64,000 nucleotides of DNA, taken from the NCBI RefSeq assembly GCF_039994875.1, contig NZ_CP121196.1:186001-250000 (forward strand), given 5' to 3'. Source of the DNA: Telmatobacter sp. DSM 110680 (GTDB lineage Bacteria; Acidobacteriota; Terriglobia; Terriglobales; Acidobacteriaceae). Of this stretch, positions 60,799 to 64,000 are shown one piece after another. The notes below the pieces were generated by a model, which made no database searches, had not been told where the DNA came from, and saw only the letters and a program-made list of their open reading frames with translations. Within the stretch, counting starts at the first letter, position 1; every line of letters starts with the position of its first letter. Position numbers and translations under genes: made by a program.

Positions 60799-62124
60799 TT
60801 AGTGTTGTTGATCCTTGCCGGAGGGGTAGTAGCCCTTTTTCGCAATCACTTCGACACCGGGCCGATCCACGCGCACTTCGATCTTGCGGTACCTGTCATC
60901 GATCAGAGGCTGATGGCTTGAATACACCAGTGTGTACTGATTTCTTGCCTCCTGGGCGAGCTGCGCGTAGCTCTTCTCGATGCCGTTCAAGCTGCCCTCG
61001 GAATCAAGTATGCCGCCGGTAGCCAGGACGTATCCTGCCAAACGGTTGTCATACATGGTGAAGGGCAGATGGAGACGGCTTACGTAGCCCTCTCCCCAGC
61101 GTGCAGAGTCTCCAACAGCCGTGCCATAGACAGCGATCTTGTTGGTCTGGAGATAGCGCAGCACGTCCTTGTAGGTGGCTTTACTGCCGTATTCCTTGCC
61201 GTCGGAGATGACGTAGATGATGCGGCGGCGGCCCTGGGGCCGCGTGGAGAGCTCTTTGGCGGCAGCCAGGATCGCATCGTTCAGGGTGTGGATTTCCTTA
61301 TGAAGTGTGATGAAGTCTGGATTGCCGACCGCACCGCCCTGCTGAACGGTTGGGTTCGAATCGACGCAACCGCCATTCTTCACGATTGCGCAACCTGCGA
61401 ATGGGCCGCTGTTGATGGGCACCTGCTCGTCGCGACCAATCGACTTGGCCAGTGCCAGCACGGCGGGTACGCGATTTCCCTGCGCGCCAGTAAAGCCGGT
61501 CCACTCGCGGGGCCCGTTGTTGTACGAGAAGATGGCGACCTCATCGTAGGGTGAAAGGGCTCCCTGGAAGGCGCTCAGCGAATTGTTCACCTTGGACATC
61601 ACGTCCGAAGTGAGGCTCTGGTCGATTACGAAGGCGATCGATAGCGGTGCCGGGTCGACGGTGAAGATCTTAAGGGGCTCCCAGGTGTCGTTTTCGTAGA
61701 CCTTGAAATCGCGCCAGGTGAGACCGGCGATTGGCTTTCCCTTGGTGTCTTTTACCGTAACCGGAACTTCGACGTAGGTAGTATTGGAGACGAATCTCGA
61801 CCCTATGTCCTCCGGCGTCATGTTCTCGGGAGGCGTCGTCTGAACATCCTTTGTCTGGCTGGGAGGAGGCTGCGTGGCGGGCGCCTGCTGCGGCACGTCA
61901 GTAGAGGTGCTCGAAGTAGCGGTCGATGCCGGCGTTCCGATGCCAGGAGTCAGAGGACCAATACCCTTGAGGGACGAGGGAGCCTGAGGAGCGGGAGCAT
62001 CCGGAACAGCTTGCTGGTCGGCCGGAGCCTGCTGGGGTTGTGCCTGGGCAAAAGCCGCCGTACTGAGACTCAGCGAGGAACTCAGAAGTGCAGTCAGCGC
62101 CAGTGTTTTAAAACCAAGGTCCAC
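60799..62124 (-). CDS. VWFA-related secreted protein (acidobacterial TIGR03436 type)
   Basis: 441 residues from GTG 62124, which has GGAGGA about ten bases upstream; a longer ATG frame to 62217 lacks support. A signal peptide (ending STAAFAQAQ) is followed by a Pro/Ala/Gln-rich linker (about 30-110) and the VWA-type domain: TYVEVPVTVKDTKGKPIAGL, then FVIDQSLTSD with a DxSxT MIDAS, and IIYVISDGKEYGSKA. The family is specific to Acidobacteria. It is divergent from the third VWA gene and co-directional with EamA. Confidence 0.88.
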   Translation of the reverse strand: MDLGFKTLALTALLSSSLSLSTAAFAQAQPQQAPADQQAVPDAPAPQAPSSLKGIGPLTPGIGTPASTATSSTSTDVPQQAPATQPPPSQTKDVQTTPPENMTPEDIGSRFVSNTTYVEVPVTVKDTKGKPIAGLTWRDFKVYENDTWEPLKIFTVDPAPLSIAFVIDQSLTSDVMSKVNNSLSAFQGALSPYDEVAIFSYNNGPREWTGFTGAQGNRVPAVLALAKSIGRDEQVPINSGPFAGCAIVKNGGCVDSNPTVQQGGAVGNPDFITLHKEIHTLNDAILAAAKELSTRPQGRRRIIYVISDGKEYGSKATYKDVLRYLQTNKIAVYGTAVGDSARWGEGYVSRLHLPFTMYDNRLAGYVLATGGILDSEGSLNGIEKSYAQLAQEARNQYTLVYSSHQPLIDDRYRKIEVRVDRPGVEVIAKKGYYPSGKDQQH

Positions 62125-62327
62125 AGGTATTCTTTCCTCCCCATACGACACTGCGCCAACCGATTTTCTGGCCCGCAGGTGTGCCAACCAAGGATAAACA
62201 AACTCAGAGGGCTGCACCCGTCAGAGTATCAGACGCGACGCAGCCCCGCAGGTTTGCCCCACTCCACTGGAAAGAGTTAAGCTATGCTCTCTTTCGGTCC
62301 TGTTCTCACGTCCAACAGGGTAATCGC

Positions 62328-63380
62328 ATGCGCGTCTCCCGCACCCTCGTCCTCCTTCTGATGGCCATGCCGCTGTTTTCGTTCGCGGCCTGGGGACAGC
62401 TTGTTCCCTCTCCCGACGCTCCTCCGGTAAGCACCGCTCCGCCACCGCCACCGGAAGAAGAGTCGATGGGCACCCTGAAGCTGAATGTGAATCTCGTCGA
62501 TTTGTTCTTCACCGTGAAGAATAAGTCGGGCGAACTGGTTCCCCACCTTTCGAAGGACGATTGTTCGGTTGCGGAAGACAAGGTTCCGCAGACGCTCAAG
62601 AACTTCACGGCGGAGACTCATCTTCCGCTAACTTTGGGTATTTTGCTCGATACGTCGGGTAGCCAGATTGACGTGCTGCCACTGGAGCAGCAGGCAGGCA
62701 GCCAGTTTCTTGAACGCGTGCTGAAGTCCAAAGATCAGGCGTTCCTTCTTTCCTTCGATGTGAACGTGGACCTGCTGCAAGACTTTACGAACAGCGCGCG
62801 CCAACTGTCGCATGCCATGAACAAGGCTCAGATCAATACCGCTGGCGGGAACGGCAGTTCCGGGATTCCGGGACTCGGCGGCGGCACTATCCCGATCCAC
62901 GGGACGCCAAAGGGCACGCTGCTGTACGACGCGATTTACCTTGCTTCGAACGAGAAGATGGCGCAGCAGAATGGCCGTAAAGCGATGATCATTCTGACGG
63001 ACGGCGACGACCAGGGAAGCGACCACAAGATTCAAGAAGCCATTGCCGCCGCGGAGAAGTCGAACACGATCGTTTACGTCATTCTCATCGCTGAACCCAG
63101 CTTTTATGGAGGATTTGGCTACTCGGGTTATTCGGCTGCGAAGAAACTTTCCGAGGAAACGGGCGGGCGCATGATCAACGTGGGCGCCAACGGCAAGAAG
63201 CTGGATGCAGCTTTCCAGCAGATTGAAGAAGAGTTGCGCACCGAGTACCTGGCAAGCTATACCCCGACCAACGCCAAACAGGACGGCACCTTCCGTCGAG
63301 TTTCGGTGCAGTGTAAAGGCGATGACATGAAGGTACAGGTTCGCAAGGGTTACTATGCACCTGCGCCGGAAGGCAGATAG
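62328..63380 (+). CDS. VWFA-related secreted protein (acidobacterial TIGR03436 type)
   Basis: 350 residues from ATG 62328. A signal peptide (about 1-24) is followed by a short Pro-rich linker and the VWA-type domain: NVNLVDLFFTVKNKSGELVP, MIDAS in GILLDTSGSQ (DxSxS intact) and MIILTDGDDQGSDHK, ending YYAPAPEGR. The intact metal site sets it apart from the large relative at 55-58 kb. It shares a divergent promoter region of about 200 bases with the gene at 60799-62124. A strong bidirectional terminator follows. Confidence 0.9.
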   Translation: MRVSRTLVLLLMAMPLFSFAAWGQLVPSPDAPPVSTAPPPPPEEESMGTLKLNVNLVDLFFTVKNKSGELVPHLSKDDCSVAEDKVPQTLKNFTAETHLPLTLGILLDTSGSQIDVLPLEQQAGSQFLERVLKSKDQAFLLSFDVNVDLLQDFTNSARQLSHAMNKAQINTAGGNGSSGIPGLGGGTIPIHGTPKGTLLYDAIYLASNEKMAQQNGRKAMIILTDGDDQGSDHKIQEAIAAAEKSNTIVYVILIAEPSFYGGFGYSGYSAAKKLSEETGGRMINVGANGKKLDAAFQQIEEELRTEYLASYTPTNAKQDGTFRRVSVQCKGDDMKVQVRKGYYAPAPEGR

Positions 63381-63410
63381 GCTCCGCGAAAAACGGATCA
63401 CGCAAGACAG

Positions 63411-63435
63411 AAAGGCCGCCTTGAAGGCGGCCTTT
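63411..63435. terminator. Bidirectional terminator
   Basis: AAAGGCCGCCT-TGA-AGGCGGCCTTT, an 11-bp perfect stem with a three-base loop, in the 74-base gap between two convergent genes. T-rich bases follow on both strands. Confidence 0.8.
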
Positions 63436-63454
63436 CCTCATTGCAGACTCGACA

Positions 63455-64000
63455 TTACTTTCCGGAGAGGCAGCCTTTTTGTCCGGAGCTGTTGGGGTAG
63501 CCTGTGCCGGCATTGTAAGCAGCATTCGACCACTCGCCCTGGATCTTCCATTCCGAACCGTTCGAGAATGTAACGAGCGGGGCACCAAAGGTCCACGCGC
63601 ATTTGTCCCCGTTTTCCTGACCCGAACTGTCGTACCATGCGCCGGGGCTGGCGGGATCGGAGCGAGCTTCAGAAAGCTCGTGACCACTGACATTCGCGAT
63701 GGCAGCCAAACCTTGCGAGTGCAGTCCGGAAGTGTCTTGCGGATCGCAACCGGCATCTCCGTCCAGCTTGAAGAAGAACGCAAATTGTACGGGGACACCA
63801 TGACAGGTGCCGGCGCTGTGCCATGCGCAGTATCCGGCATTGCCGCGCGGCGTGTCAGTATAGACCGCGTAGTAGCCGTTGCCGGCGGAGTCGGGGTTGG
63901 TGATTACTTTGCAAACTTCGTTCAGAATCGTCGTGGTATTGCCACCGCCAGTCGATGCCGATGAGTCAATGACATGTCCGCCGTGCGTCACCATGGGACC
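63455..64000 (-). CDS. Secreted protein with HExxE-like motif, partial (upstream end outside window)
   Basis: At least 182 codons; the frame continues past 64000, so the start is outside the window. The visible part resembles the end of phosphate-induced (EXORDIUM/Phi-1-like) or related secreted proteins: ANVSGHELSEARSDPASPGA then WYDSSGQENGDKCAW, with several cysteines (GYCAWHSAGTCHG, AGCDPQ). The HELSE sequence could be a metal site. It is convergent with the VWA gene. I am fairly sure it is a real exported protein and less sure of the family. Confidence 0.5.
   Translation of the reverse strand, partial: GPMVTHGGHVIDSSASTGGGNTTTILNEVCKVITNPDSAGNGYYAVYTDTPRGNAGYCAWHSAGTCHGVPVQFAFFFKLDGDAGCDPQDTSGLHSQGLAAIANVSGHELSEARSDPASPGAWYDSSGQENGDKCAWTFGAPLVTFSNGSEWKIQGEWSNAAYNAGTGYPNSSGQKGCLSGK

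Noticed and set aside
1..64000. CRISPR array, prophage, insertion sequence or conjugative element
   Set aside because: I saw no regularly spaced repeats, transposase, integrase, phage structural or relaxase-like protein in any frame.

Overview
The window reads as chromosomal DNA of an Acidobacteriota bacterium, most likely class Terriglobia (Acidobacteriaceae-like). The markers are three von Willebrand proteins of the acidobacterial VWFA-related type, a very large Oar-like TonB-dependent receptor with an N-terminal carboxypeptidase-regulatory domain, a secreted acid protease of the sedolisin (S53) family, a DUF5818 protein, and moderately high GC with dense coding on both strands. I see no rRNA, tRNA, CRISPR array, insertion sequence, phage or plasmid gene. 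This is mostly core genome with a few lineage-specific genes.

Layout. 0-9 kb: the start of an RDD membrane protein facing a SpoIIM-family gene with overlapping start codons; a CPBP-family membrane protein with a degenerate active site; a NagX/HGSNAT-like acyltransferase; a small exported protein; an S53 protease with two C-terminal repeats; an OPT transporter. 9-12.5 kb: a gene-poor stretch, a PD-(D/E)xK nuclease-like gene, a YfiT/DinB protein and two tiny exported Lys/His-rich proteins, one only 36 residues long with ten histidines. 12.6-21 kb: tldD, a Sel1-repeat gene, pmbA/tldE, a short UvrC-like protein, a HEAT-like protein, rpe and an extended bamD. 21-33 kb: a Tat-exported M19 dipeptidase relative, then a long + strand run of valS, J-domain gene, nadC, birA, coaX, an unknown gene, rlmD and comEC. 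An imperfect 23-bp inverted repeat lies before nadC. 33-38.4 kb: the Oar-like receptor and obg.

38.4-45.5 kb: a minus-strand cluster of two paralogous membrane proteins, DUF4129, DUF4350, MoxR ATPase and DUF58. Its usual partners RDD and SpoIIM lie 37 kb away at the left edge. 45.8-50.3 kb: DUF5818 protein, DinB protein, mltG with a lipoprotein, a beta-barrel protein and ruvX. 50.3-53.6 kb: a five-gene minus-strand operon of a Tat-exported phosphoesterase, two c-type haem proteins, an ECF sigma factor and its zinc-finger anti-sigma factor, which I infer senses an envelope or redox signal. 53.9-64 kb: greA, a CDP-alcohol phosphatidyltransferase, three VWA proteins, a thioredoxin-like protein, tatA, an EamA transporter and a partial secreted protein.

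The items most worth a second look are the His-rich microprotein (12388-12498), the inverted-repeat leader before nadC (25736-25848), two enzyme-family members lacking catalytic residues (CPBP at 1239-1964, M19 at 20996-22147), the haem/ECF operon, and the unknown gene inside the cofactor operon (28410-29123). No single locus is clearly a new defence or mobile system.
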